In this document: positions 1-7,876 of the stretch, one piece after another | Layout: every line of letters begins with the position of its first letter | Position numbering within the stretch: the first letter of the stretch is position 1 | NCBI GenBank assembly: GCA_938005615.1 | Contig: CALLMV010000030.1 | Span: forward strand, 1-35,225 | Reading direction: 5' to 3' | Origin: an uncultured Verrucomicrobiae bacterium | GTDB lineage: Bacteria > Verrucomicrobiota > Verrucomicrobiia > JADLBR01 > CALLMV01 | DNA length: 35,225 nucleotides | Translations under genes and position numbers: made by a program | The notes under the pieces: generated by a model | The model's database searches: none | What the model was told of the DNA's origin: nothing | The model's input: only the letters and a program-made list of their open reading frames with translations

Positions 1-306
1 CACACGTCGCCGCAATTCTGTCAGAGGCAAGGCATCCGCATAAACAGAAGAGCCTTCCAGCAGGATGTCTCCTTCATGACGTGTGCAGTCTAGCAGCTCG
101 TTCATGCGGTTGATACTGCGAAGAAGAGTGGATTTTCCGCAGCCCGAGGGGCCGATGAGGGCTGAGATCTGTCCATGCTCTACTTGGTAGTTAACATTTT
201 GAAGGGCCTGCTTTTCACCGTAGAAAAAAGAAAAATTTAGCACTTCAAGCAACGGTGAGGCTCTCTTGGCATTCGTATGGCCGGGTTGTTGAGCCGAAAC
301 ATTCAC
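1..306 (-). CDS. pstB: Phosphate ABC transporter ATP-binding protein PstB (partial, N-terminal part)
   Basis: ATPase subunit of the high-affinity phosphate importer PstSCAB at the inner face of the cytoplasmic membrane. The visible 102 codons run leftward from a GTG start at 306-304 and leave the window still open. The Walker A motif GPSGCGKST is at about residues 52-60. It is followed by the PstB-typical stretch with RSINRMNEL and an ELRRRV end, which separates PstB from generic ABC ATPases. The preceding FFYGEKQAL segment is the usual A-loop region. The first 20 residues are poorly conserved, so the exact start is uncertain. The Walker B and signature motifs lie outside the window. It is divergent from hom, with about 100 bases between them. 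Pst genes are usually phosphate-regulated, but I see no clear Pho box. Confidence 0.93.
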   Translation of the reverse strand, partial: MNVSAQQPGHTNAKRASPLLEVLNFSFFYGEKQALQNVNYQVEHGQISALIGPSGCGKSTLLRSINRMNELLDCTRHEGDILLEGSSVYADALPLTELRRRV

Positions 307-425
307 ACTGTGCAGTTACACTCAACACCTAATTTGGCAAGCAGTGGCAGCAAGCCGAACTTCCTCCCGCAAGGAATATCCTGCCAGTCCTTGAGTTTCG
401 TTTGAGATACGCTTTCATGTTGGTT

Positions 426-1742
426 ATGAGTGAAATTGGCGTTGCACTAGCAGGGCTTGGGACTGTGGGGCGTGGGGTGCTCCGCAACCTTGAACGCAAC
501 TGCGATTTAATTGAGCATCGTTGCGGTCACATTTTTCCGGTGCGAGCTGCAGCCGTCCGTAACATGGAGAAATATGCGGACTTCCAAGACAAGGGAGTCA
601 AGCTAACTACCGATCCATTGTCACTTGCGGAGCGCGATGATGTGCAAATCGTTGTGGAACTGATGGGCGGCGAACACCCTGCACTCGAACTGGCTGAAAA
701 CACAATGAAGGCAGGCAAAGCCTTTGTGACGGCAAACAAGGCGCTGCTCGCATCGCATGGGGCACATCTCATGCATCTAGCCAGAAAATATTCAGTCCCT
801 TTTTGCTTTGAGGCAAGCGTAGCGGGAGGCATCCCGATACTTAAAGCGCTTCGTGAAGGACTTGTGGCAAATCACATCAGCAGTATCACAGGTATCGTCA
901 ATGGCACGTGCAATTACATCCTCAGCTCCATGTCGGATGAGGGCATGGGTTTTGAGGAGGCACTTTTAGAGGCCCAGCGTCTCGGCTTTGCCGAAGCTGA
1001 GCCGAGTCTCGATATTGACGGTTTTGATGCTATGCACAAAGCCATCATTCTAGCTGCACTGGCTTATGGTGCATGGCCCAATCCAGGCGAGGTTTACGTA
1101 CGTGGCATTCGCTCAATAGAAGTCGCAGATGTGCGTTTTGCCGCACAGCTTGGATACTCTATCAAGCTGCTCGCTGTGATCAAACGTGCAGATGCAGGCA
1201 AGGTGGAGCTGCACGTGCAGCCCAATTTAGTTCACAACTCACACCTGCTTAGTTCTGTCAGTGGCTCCTTCAACGCCCTTGTTATTGAGGGCGACGTCGT
1301 CGGCCAAACAGTCTTTACCGGTCGAGGGGCAGGTGCTGACCCGACAGCAAGTGCAGTGATCGCCGACTTGGTTGAAGCCTCACGCAATATGAAATTACCA
1401 CACGAACACCTACCTACAGTTTGCTGCGAATCGCAGGCACTGACTCTGCCGTATGAAGAAACCTGCTCGGCACATTACCTGCGCTTCACCGTGCTAGATA
1501 AGCCCGGTACTTTGGCGAAAATAGCAGGTATCCTAGCCGCACACGCAATCGGAATTTCATCAGCACTTCAGCCAGGACAGTCTGAAGGCGCTGAAGAGGA
1601 GTACGTGCCATTGATACTCATAGTTCACGTAGCGAGGCAGCGCTCGCTCATCAAAGCATTATCCGAAATTGAAAAGTCCGGAGTCACGCGAGGGGGTGCC
1701 GCATTCTATCGAGTGGCCCACTTCCCCGGCGAAAACAGTTAA
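426..1742 (+). CDS. hom: Homoserine dehydrogenase
   Basis: Reduces aspartate semialdehyde to homoserine with NAD(P)H, the branch point to threonine and methionine. The Rossmann motif GLGTVG is at residues 10-15 from the chosen start. A conserved lysine lies in FVTANKALLA (about residue 105). The homoserine-dehydrogenase core follows, with FEASVAGGIPILKALREG, GIVNGTCNYIL and a C-terminal ACT domain at about 350-430 that normally senses threonine. The frame opens at a TTG at 402, with ATGs at 417 and 426. I chose 426 because it leaves the short MSEIGVALAGLG leader usual for the family. No strong Shine-Dalgarno decides between them. The stop overlaps the next gene's ATG by one base (TAATG), implying translational coupling. 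Length (438 aa) is normal. Confidence 0.95.
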   Translation: MSEIGVALAGLGTVGRGVLRNLERNCDLIEHRCGHIFPVRAAAVRNMEKYADFQDKGVKLTTDPLSLAERDDVQIVVELMGGEHPALELAENTMKAGKAFVTANKALLASHGAHLMHLARKYSVPFCFEASVAGGIPILKALREGLVANHISSITGIVNGTCNYILSSMSDEGMGFEEALLEAQRLGFAEAEPSLDIDGFDAMHKAIILAALAYGAWPNPGEVYVRGIRSIEVADVRFAAQLGYSIKLLAVIKRADAGKVELHVQPNLVHNSHLLSSVSGSFNALVIEGDVVGQTVFTGRGAGADPTASAVIADLVEASRNMKLPHEHLPTVCCESQALTLPYEETCSAHYLRFTVLDKPGTLAKIAGILAAHAIGISSALQPGQSEGAEEEYVPLILIVHVARQRSLIKALSEIEKSGVTRGGAAFYRVAHFPGENS

Positions 1743-2454
1743 TGAGCTTTAATCCGAAAGTTACCTCAAACACACTCTTCGAGGCCCGCGGTATTGCGAA
1801 GAATTACGGTGGATGTTGTGCTCTTGAACCGATGGATCTCGAGCTTCACGCGGGTGAACTCACCGTGCTTCTGGGCTCAAATGGTGCAGGTAAATCCACG
1901 CTCTTGCGGCTCATCAGCGGCTTGCTAGCACCGAGCCAGGGCAGTTTACACCTCTACGGCAGCATCGGATACATTTCCGGTGATACGAAACTATACGACA
2001 GACTTACCCCTCGTGAGACTTTGGATTTCTTTGGGCGGCTTCAAGGTCTGCAGGCAAATGTGCTCACCAAGCGCATCAGCCTCATGACAGAAAAAATGCA
2101 GCTTGGTCCATTTTAGATCAACCTGTTGGAGTGCTCTCCACAGGTATGAAGCAAAGAGTGAACATTGCCAGAGCCTTGATTCATGACCCGGACATCTTGC
2201 TGCTTGATGAAGCCACTACTGCACTAGATTTCCTCTCAGCCGCATTTATAGTAGATTTTCTTGGTCATCTTCGTGCGGAAGGAAAGTGTCTGCTATTCTT
2301 TACACACATCTTGCAGGAGGCCGACTTTCTAGCTGATCGCGTTGTCATTCTCAAACGTGGGCAAAAAATTTGCGACAGCACCAAAATCCACCTACTTGCA
2401 GAACAAGGTACGCATGATTTTTCCTCTGCGGTGCTAAAGATTCTTAATACCTGA
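1742..2454 (+). pseudogene. ABC transporter ATP-binding protein, frameshifted
   Basis: ABC ATPase whose reading frame breaks near 2111-2116. The first part (1742-2116) has Walker A GSNGAGKST and ends at TAG in the sequence PF-stop. The second part, in the -1 frame, resumes with LDQPVGVLSTGMKQRVNIAR (the signature motif LSTGMKQR), then Walker B ILLLDEATTALD and the H-loop (FFTHILQEAD). Adding one T to the TTTT run at 2111-2114 would join the frames as PFLDQPVG, the expected family sequence, so a single-base deletion or a sequencing error is the simplest explanation. All catalytic motifs otherwise survive, which suggests a recent event or an error. It resembles CcmA/NatA-type exporter ATPases. 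No permease gene follows. It is coupled to hom by TAATG. Confidence 0.75.
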
Positions 2455-2510
2455 ATTTTTTACCACATCCGGTTATCGACTGAAACACCAACCTGCGTTG
2501 AAAAGGGAAC

Positions 2511-3266
2511 TTAACAACCTAGCCAGTTTAGCACTCGCTCGATCTCCCTGTCCCACACATCCCATGTATGCCCGCCCTCGAATTCATGATACTCCAGCTC
2601 TGGCAACCGGAGCTGCAATAGATGTTCGCGAAATTTCACATTATCTTCATACAGGAAATCACTGGTTCCACAGGAGAGATAAATTCTGGGCAACGGACCG
2701 CCCTCGCGAACCAAGCGCATAGCCAAGGGGAATAAATCTACATCCTGAGGAGCAGGGCGTCCCACTCCAAAAATAGCGTCTATCCTCGCCTTGTCTTCGT
2801 GGCTTCCCCCGCGTTTTTTGACGGAGGCAAACCCGATGTCGCAAGCGGCGGAAAGTGCCGCCACCGCACAATAATTGCCGGGGAACTCCAGCGCCAGCCG
2901 TAGAGCGCCGTATCCGCCCATGGAGATACCAGCTGCGAAGTTGCGGCTTCTGGCTGCGTCAACTCCCAGCCAACGTCGCGCAAGCGCCGGCACCTCCACA
3001 GAGACGTGTTCCCAGTACCGCGCTCCTGAGGCAGTATTCTGATAGAAACTTAACCCCGCCCTGGGCATGATGACCACCAGAGGGCGGCCTTCGCAGTAGC
3101 GCTCCAGGGAGGTGCGCCTTAACCAGATAGTCTCATCGTCGCCCCAGCCGTGCAGAAGAAGTAATGTGGAGCATTCTGCCGAGCGGAACTTTTCCGGGAT
3201 GATGGCCTGTAATGAGGTCATCATTCCCACGGCGTTAGAGAAGAAGTCCAGTGTGAGGCGAGCCAT
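2511..3266 (-). CDS. Alpha/beta hydrolase, putative esterase family
   Basis: Serine hydrolase of the esterase-D/feruloyl-esterase-like group. The substrate cannot be read from the sequence. An oxyanion-side motif LLLLHGWGDDETIW lies near residue 36. The nucleophile elbow GISMGGYGA puts the catalytic serine near residue 115. The acid is in CGTSDFLYEDN (about 203) and the histidine in EGGHTWDVWD (about 233), so the triad is complete and in order. No signal peptide is visible, which suggests a cytoplasmic enzyme such as an S-formylglutathione-hydrolase-like or sugar-ester esterase. The frame offers GTG at 3269 directly before ATG at 3266; the ATG is preferred. It converges with the frameshifted ABC gene and diverges from the DUF1844 gene. 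Confidence 0.85.
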   Translation of the reverse strand: MARLTLDFFSNAVGMMTSLQAIIPEKFRSAECSTLLLLHGWGDDETIWLRRTSLERYCEGRPLVVIMPRAGLSFYQNTASGARYWEHVSVEVPALARRWLGVDAARSRNFAAGISMGGYGALRLALEFPGNYCAVAALSAACDIGFASVKKRGGSHEDKARIDAIFGVGRPAPQDVDLFPLAMRLVREGGPLPRIYLSCGTSDFLYEDNVKFREHLLQLRLPELEYHEFEGGHTWDVWDREIERVLNWLGC

Positions 3267-3378
3267 CACTCCGTATAGGCAGGAATTTTCTCACATGCAA
3301 ATTTATCGCGGTAGTCACTGAAATGGCATGTGCTTCGATTCAACTTGAGAAAGTGTTCCTCTGCGGCTAATCGGAAGC

Positions 3379-3861
3379 ATGGCTGAAGTGCAAAGACAAC
3401 GAGGCGCAGATTTGCCGCCATCGACACCTTTTATTGAATTTGTGATGATGCAGGCACAAAATATACTTTTCATGCTTGGGCTTATCCCCACGCCAGACGG
3501 ACGCAGAGCGCGCCCAGACATTTCGAGCGCTCGCTTGTTGATTGATCAGTTGGCACTGATCAAAGAAAAAACTCGCGGCAACCTGACGCCTGATGAGTCG
3601 TCTGTACTCGATCAGATGTTATCTCGCGTTCGGCTGACTTTTGTAGAAGTGGCGCGCAGTCTCGGGGAAGATCCGGAGATGGACCTGAGCGAAGCCTTGG
3701 GTGAAGAGGATAACTCCGTGAAAAAAATGTCTTCTGCGACACAGCGCGAATCCTCTATGGATGTAAACCAACCCGTCGCGGCTAATTCCCCGGGTGAAGT
3801 CAGCCGCGCACCCCAGGAGCCTGAGGAGAGCAAGAAACGTTTCGTGAAGAGCTACGGTTAA
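3379..3861 (+). CDS. DUF1844 domain protein
   Basis: A 160-residue protein with the DUF1844 pattern in its first 100 residues: STPFIEFVMMQAQNILFMLG, then a helical stretch with ISSARLLIDQLALIKEKTRG and NLTPDESSVLDQML. The family is widespread in PVC and deltaproteobacterial-type genomes and has no established biochemical function that I know of. The tail after about residue 110 is charged and low in complexity (EEDNSVKKMSS, then PQEPEESKKRF) and probably disordered. A GGAAGC element lies just ahead of the ATG. The stop overlaps the next ATG by one base (TAATG), so it is probably co-translated with the STT3-like membrane protein. Confidence 0.88.
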   Translation: MAEVQRQRGADLPPSTPFIEFVMMQAQNILFMLGLIPTPDGRRARPDISSARLLIDQLALIKEKTRGNLTPDESSVLDQMLSRVRLTFVEVARSLGEDPEMDLSEALGEEDNSVKKMSSATQRESSMDVNQPVAANSPGEVSRAPQEPEESKKRFVKSYG

Positions 3862-5486
3862 TGAGCGCAGAGTCGCAGCCAACTGCGGCAGTACATCGCG
3901 AGGCCCTGCCACGTTGCACGTTCGAGATTTTTTGGTTAGCTCTGATCGGTCTACTTTGTCTCTTCTGCCGTTTGTCGGATTGGGAAAAAGTCTTCACTGA
4001 GCACGGGGTTTGTTTTTTTGATACAGACACCTACACCCGTATGGAGCGGGTGCGGCAGGTCGAGCAATCCGGAGGCTGGCCCGTGCGTTTTCATGCTTTC
4101 GAGAATGCCCCTTGGGGCATTGTCTCTCATGCGACTTCGCCTCTGGATTACACCATTCTTTTGTTAAGCCTGCCGCTGAGGTTTTTTCTGGAGCCTCAGG
4201 ATGCAAGAGATCTGGCGGGAGCGTGGGTGTCACCACTTATTGGGTTGGCCGGTTTGATCTGTTTGTTTTTTCTTTTGCGTGGAGAGCCTGGCCGTTGGTG
4301 GGCATTGATTGCTTATTGTGTTTTGCCGGCGCTGAGCTGGGCGCAGAATCTTGGCAGGCCGGATCACCAGTCACTGCTAACAGCATTGCTGACAGTGGCG
4401 TTAGCGATCGAGTGGCGGATACTGCGCGCATCTGATGGTGAGGGATTTTTGAAAATTTCTGCCGGTGTGGTCTGGGGCTCTGCGTTATGGGTTTCACTTT
4501 TTGAGCCATTGATTTTTGTGGTTTTGTGTTTTGCTCTGTCCTTTCTCGGTCGCTCTCATTGGCTGCGGCGTGGATGGCATTTTTATACTCCTATTGTGGT
4601 GCTTTTGATTTCTCGTTTAGTGATTGATCCTTGGCCGACTCTACCGCCTGCATCAGATGCGGGATGGTTGCGGAATTGGAGTTTAGTGGTAGGTGAACTA
4701 AGGCCTTCTTCGACGCAAGAAATGATCTATTGGACTGGTTTGTGGCTGCCGGCCGTTGTAATTTCTTCAGGTTGTGCGATGAGCTGTAAGCCTCTGCGCA
4801 GTACTGCAATTTATACAATAGTTTTTGCTGCGATCTGCGGTTTGCTCACGTTCTGGCAAATACGCTGGTCTGCGTATCTTGCGGTGGTGCTTGCTGTGCC
4901 GGGCATGCTGATTTTTTTTCGCGAAGGATACAATGCCCGCAAGGTTGTGCTGACGGTACTTTTTTATGTGCCTGTGTTGATGTATTATGTGAATTATCAT
5001 CTTCGATGGAAGCAGCCTTCTGAGGGATTTGTGGAATTGAAAAAGGCTGCAGAGCTTATCGCACAAGAGCCTGCCACGATTCTGGCACCGTGGTGGCTTT
5101 CCCCGGCGCTTGGGTACTTCTCTGGTGCAAAGTACGTGGCATCAAGTTCGCACCAGTCGATCCAAGGGATTGTTGATGTATCAGAGTTTTTGCTGACGCC
5201 GCACTGGGAAATGGCGCGCGAAATCTTGCTTGAACGGAATGTGGGCTGGGTGGTGAGTGCCGATCCAGCGAGGATGTTTTCACAATCTCAGGCTATTGCG
5301 CACGGTTTGCGCGTGGTGGAGGATGAAAAAGTTTTATGGCGGGATATGTCCTATCGGGTGGCGTTGGGTACGCGCTTGGCCCGAGGGTTGAGCCCTGCTC
5401 CCGCTGAACTGAAACTGGTTGCGGTTTTGGGAGAATATCGTGTTTATCGGTTTCTGCCGCGTAACGGAGGCAGTGTCTCGGACTGA
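3861..5486 (+). CDS. STT3/oligosaccharyltransferase-like polytopic membrane protein
   Basis: A 541-residue integral membrane protein with a GT-C layout. The first transmembrane helix is at about 21-38, followed by a periplasmic loop with an acidic DTDTY motif (residues 54-58) and then R-M-E-R. This matches the metal-binding first loop of STT3/PglB/AglB enzymes. Many hydrophobic helices follow to about residue 380. A soluble tail holds APWWLSPALGYFSG (WW at 411-412), which sits where the family has WWDYG, but the Asp is replaced. GRPDHQ near 165-170 is another GT-C-like loop motif. It probably transfers or polymerises a lipid-linked sugar at the membrane; the acceptor is unknown. The start overlaps the DUF1844 stop. 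The last 43 bases overlap the oppositely oriented AsmA-like gene. Confidence 0.72.
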   Translation: MSAESQPTAAVHREALPRCTFEIFWLALIGLLCLFCRLSDWEKVFTEHGVCFFDTDTYTRMERVRQVEQSGGWPVRFHAFENAPWGIVSHATSPLDYTILLLSLPLRFFLEPQDARDLAGAWVSPLIGLAGLICLFFLLRGEPGRWWALIAYCVLPALSWAQNLGRPDHQSLLTALLTVALAIEWRILRASDGEGFLKISAGVVWGSALWVSLFEPLIFVVLCFALSFLGRSHWLRRGWHFYTPIVVLLISRLVIDPWPTLPPASDAGWLRNWSLVVGELRPSSTQEMIYWTGLWLPAVVISSGCAMSCKPLRSTAIYTIVFAAICGLLTFWQIRWSAYLAVVLAVPGMLIFFREGYNARKVVLTVLFYVPVLMYYVNYHLRWKQPSEGFVELKKAAELIAQEPATILAPWWLSPALGYFSGAKYVASSSHQSIQGIVDVSEFLLTPHWEMAREILLERNVGWVVSADPARMFSQSQAIAHGLRVVEDEKVLWRDMSYRVALGTRLARGLSPAPAELKLVAVLGEYRVYRFLPRNGGSVSD

Positions 5487-7876
5487 GGCGGGGGAACAGC
5501 AGGCGTGAGGATGCGCGGCTCCCATCGGACGTTTGCCAGAGGTCCGGTGCCACGATACTCAAAAATTTTGCTGACTGGGAAGAGCAACAAGCCTGCAGGA
5601 CCACGCACATTTAGTCGGACATCGAGCTGGGTATTGTCGTTGACATAATCATAGAATCCTTCGCCGATGAGGGCCATGGTGAGGCTGCGGATATCAAGGT
5701 CATTGGTGATGATCTTCCCGTTATCGAAGCGAAATGTGGCGTCAGCTTCATTGGCACGTGCCTTGCCCAAGTCAAAGAGGCCTGTCACTTGTGATAGTGC
5801 ACCCAGGAAGGGGATGTCTATGAGAGAACCGTTACGAACCGAGATCTGTCCTTCGCCGCGCATAGTTCTGAGATCCTCGAGTTTACCTTGGATATTGGCA
5901 CCGCCAGTGACAGTGCCTGTCACGTCGTCCAAATCAAAGAAGCCTTTCATCACCGCGTGCATATTTGCGTTACGCAGGGCAAATTGGATTTGGTAATCGG
6001 TACCAGTTTCTGCCATCTGAAAGTTTCCGCGCAAATCCAATTCGCCGCTATCCACTGAGGCTTTGAGCGCCTGAATTGTTAGGTTATTGCCCGTAATGGA
6101 AATGTTGCTTGAGATGTGCTTTGCAGGAGTATCACGGCCCAAAAGATGGTAAGTGAAATTACGTCCCTGTACGAAAATTCTTAGGTCCGTATTGCGGCCA
6201 CTCTCGAGATCTACATATCCATTAACCTGGAATTCTGGCACATTAGAGAAACGGTACGGGGCGAGATACTCTTCGAGTTTCGGACCAAAAATTCTCGCCG
6301 TAGGCAGGGGGAAGAGGTTGCCGCGGACGTTGTGAAGGCGCACGTTAGGGGATACATAATCGTAATCCACCCTATCTGCTGAACCAGAGCCTTCAGGCCT
6401 GAAGAGCTGAACCTTTTCTAAAACAAGCAGTGGCGGCGAGAGTAGAAAGTTCGCAGACGCGGCTTTGATTTCGACTTGCTTGTATGTGAATTGGCCGATT
6501 GATGCGGCACCTCTTAATTGCATTTTAAACTGTGGACGTAATTCGATGAAACCCGTCAGACTGACGTCCATAGGGCTGTTGAATTTTATGGAATCAAAAA
6601 AAGCTTTTGCTTCAGGCAAAAGTGGCGAGAAGACATCCGGTTTGATGCTGGCATCTAGTGTAATGTCGAGACGTTCCGTTACTGAGGGGGCGGTGAGCGT
6701 AAAATTCAGACTTCCGTGCAAGGTCTGGATAGTTGAGTTTCGTATGATCAGCTTGCCTTCACGCAGGTCTGCCGCGAGCGATATCGATTGGATTTGATGC
6801 GGTCCAAGCTTGATGTTTTGCCAGTCAAGTGTGAAGTGTGCGACCATATTTTGAATTTCTCGGATTCCACCAGATGCTTCCAAATCAAGGGAGAATTTTC
6901 CCTCAGTTCTCAAAGGCTGAAACCGCTTTGAAAGATACTCTGGAAGTAAGAAAGGTACTGAATCAGGTGGCGTGTCAGAGTGCAGTTTAAAAAAAAACTC
7001 CTGTGCAACCGAATCCAACTGTGCGGCGAAAGTCAAATCACCGTGCGGCGTGGTGAGAGCGAATTTAGGAATCGTCAGTCTGCCACCATCCCAAAAAAGT
7101 TGGGCCGAAGCAGAGAGCCAATTTACGGTTTCGTAATTTCCGCCTGATGAGTAAAGAGAAGCCTCTGCCGTGATGGCCGACCAGGAGAAGCCGGCCCGGG
7201 GTGCGATTTTGACGACGACTTCGAGGTTGGATCGTCTAGCCGCAGACAGGATCCGGGAGAGAGACCCCTCCCATTCGTCAGGCTTGTTGCTGATTGCGGA
7301 TTCATCCTCAACCGGGCTGATACTGGGCGCCTTTGCTGTGTCTGGGGGCACCGTAAAGAATGTTCTTGGCAAGATGCCACGAATTTTGAGGGTTGCTCCA
7401 CCCGTGCTTGCAGAGAAATACTCCACATTCACACGCTCGGAGTGGAATGTGAGGTTTGCATCCAGAGTATCGAGCTGCAGGGATTCTCCTGTGTTGGTTT
7501 TGACATCCAAAGATGCCCTCCGAATCTGAAGGCCTCGAAGGAAATCCTCCCCACGAAGCAGCGCAAGCCAGGATATTTCAAGTGCCGTGCGCTGGACGGA
7601 GACTGTCGATTTCCTTCCGGGAATTGCATCAAAACATCGGAAGTTGCGTACGACAAGCCGCGCAGCAGGATCAAAGCCAATATAATCCCAATCGGCGCGG
7701 ATTCCGTATTCTTCTAACTGCTCACGTACAAGTCGCTCAAATTCTTCAGGCACGCCACGAATGCCAATGTACGTCAATATGATAATAACGATCGTAAATC
7801 CAAGTATCGTAATGAATCCAACAAAGCTCCAGAAAGCACGGCTTAGAGCATTTAGCTGAAAGATCAGACGCATCAT
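5444..7876 (-). CDS. AsmA-like / TamB-like envelope protein
   Basis: An 810-residue protein with one N-terminal transmembrane anchor (about residues 15-38, rich in I/V/L/F). A long, beta-rich region follows that ends in an AsmA-like C-terminal domain (for example GTVTGGANIQGKLEDLRTMR and GEGQISVRNGSLIDIPFLG, then repeated D-I-R-S-L-type strands). This build is typical of AsmA/YhdP/TamB bridge-like proteins of the Gram-negative periplasm, which are linked to lipid traffic to the outer membrane. It is the last gene of the gldA-gldF-gldG-DUF4340 series. Its ATG overlaps the DUF4340 stop (ATGA), which indicates one operon. The C-terminal end is proline- and arginine-rich and overlaps the STT3-like gene tail to tail. 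The specific function is not known. Confidence 0.78.
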   Translation of the reverse strand: MMRLIFQLNALSRAFWSFVGFITILGFTIVIIILTYIGIRGVPEEFERLVREQLEEYGIRADWDYIGFDPAARLVVRNFRCFDAIPGRKSTVSVQRTALEISWLALLRGEDFLRGLQIRRASLDVKTNTGESLQLDTLDANLTFHSERVNVEYFSASTGGATLKIRGILPRTFFTVPPDTAKAPSISPVEDESAISNKPDEWEGSLSRILSAARRSNLEVVVKIAPRAGFSWSAITAEASLYSSGGNYETVNWLSASAQLFWDGGRLTIPKFALTTPHGDLTFAAQLDSVAQEFFFKLHSDTPPDSVPFLLPEYLSKRFQPLRTEGKFSLDLEASGGIREIQNMVAHFTLDWQNIKLGPHQIQSISLAADLREGKLIIRNSTIQTLHGSLNFTLTAPSVTERLDITLDASIKPDVFSPLLPEAKAFFDSIKFNSPMDVSLTGFIELRPQFKMQLRGAASIGQFTYKQVEIKAASANFLLSPPLLVLEKVQLFRPEGSGSADRVDYDYVSPNVRLHNVRGNLFPLPTARIFGPKLEEYLAPYRFSNVPEFQVNGYVDLESGRNTDLRIFVQGRNFTYHLLGRDTPAKHISSNISITGNNLTIQALKASVDSGELDLRGNFQMAETGTDYQIQFALRNANMHAVMKGFFDLDDVTGTVTGGANIQGKLEDLRTMRGEGQISVRNGSLIDIPFLGALSQVTGLFDLGKARANEADATFRFDNGKIITNDLDIRSLTMALIGEGFYDYVNDNTQLDVRLNVRGPAGLLLFPVSKIFEYRGTGPLANVRWEPRILTPAVPPPQSETLPPLRGRNR

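Noticed and set aside
2084-2120. Programmed -1 frameshifting in the ABC ATPase gene
   Set aside because: The slip codon TTT would move onto ATT, there is no canonical X XXY YYZ heptamer, and no clear downstream stimulator was seen; a deletion or sequencing error is simpler.
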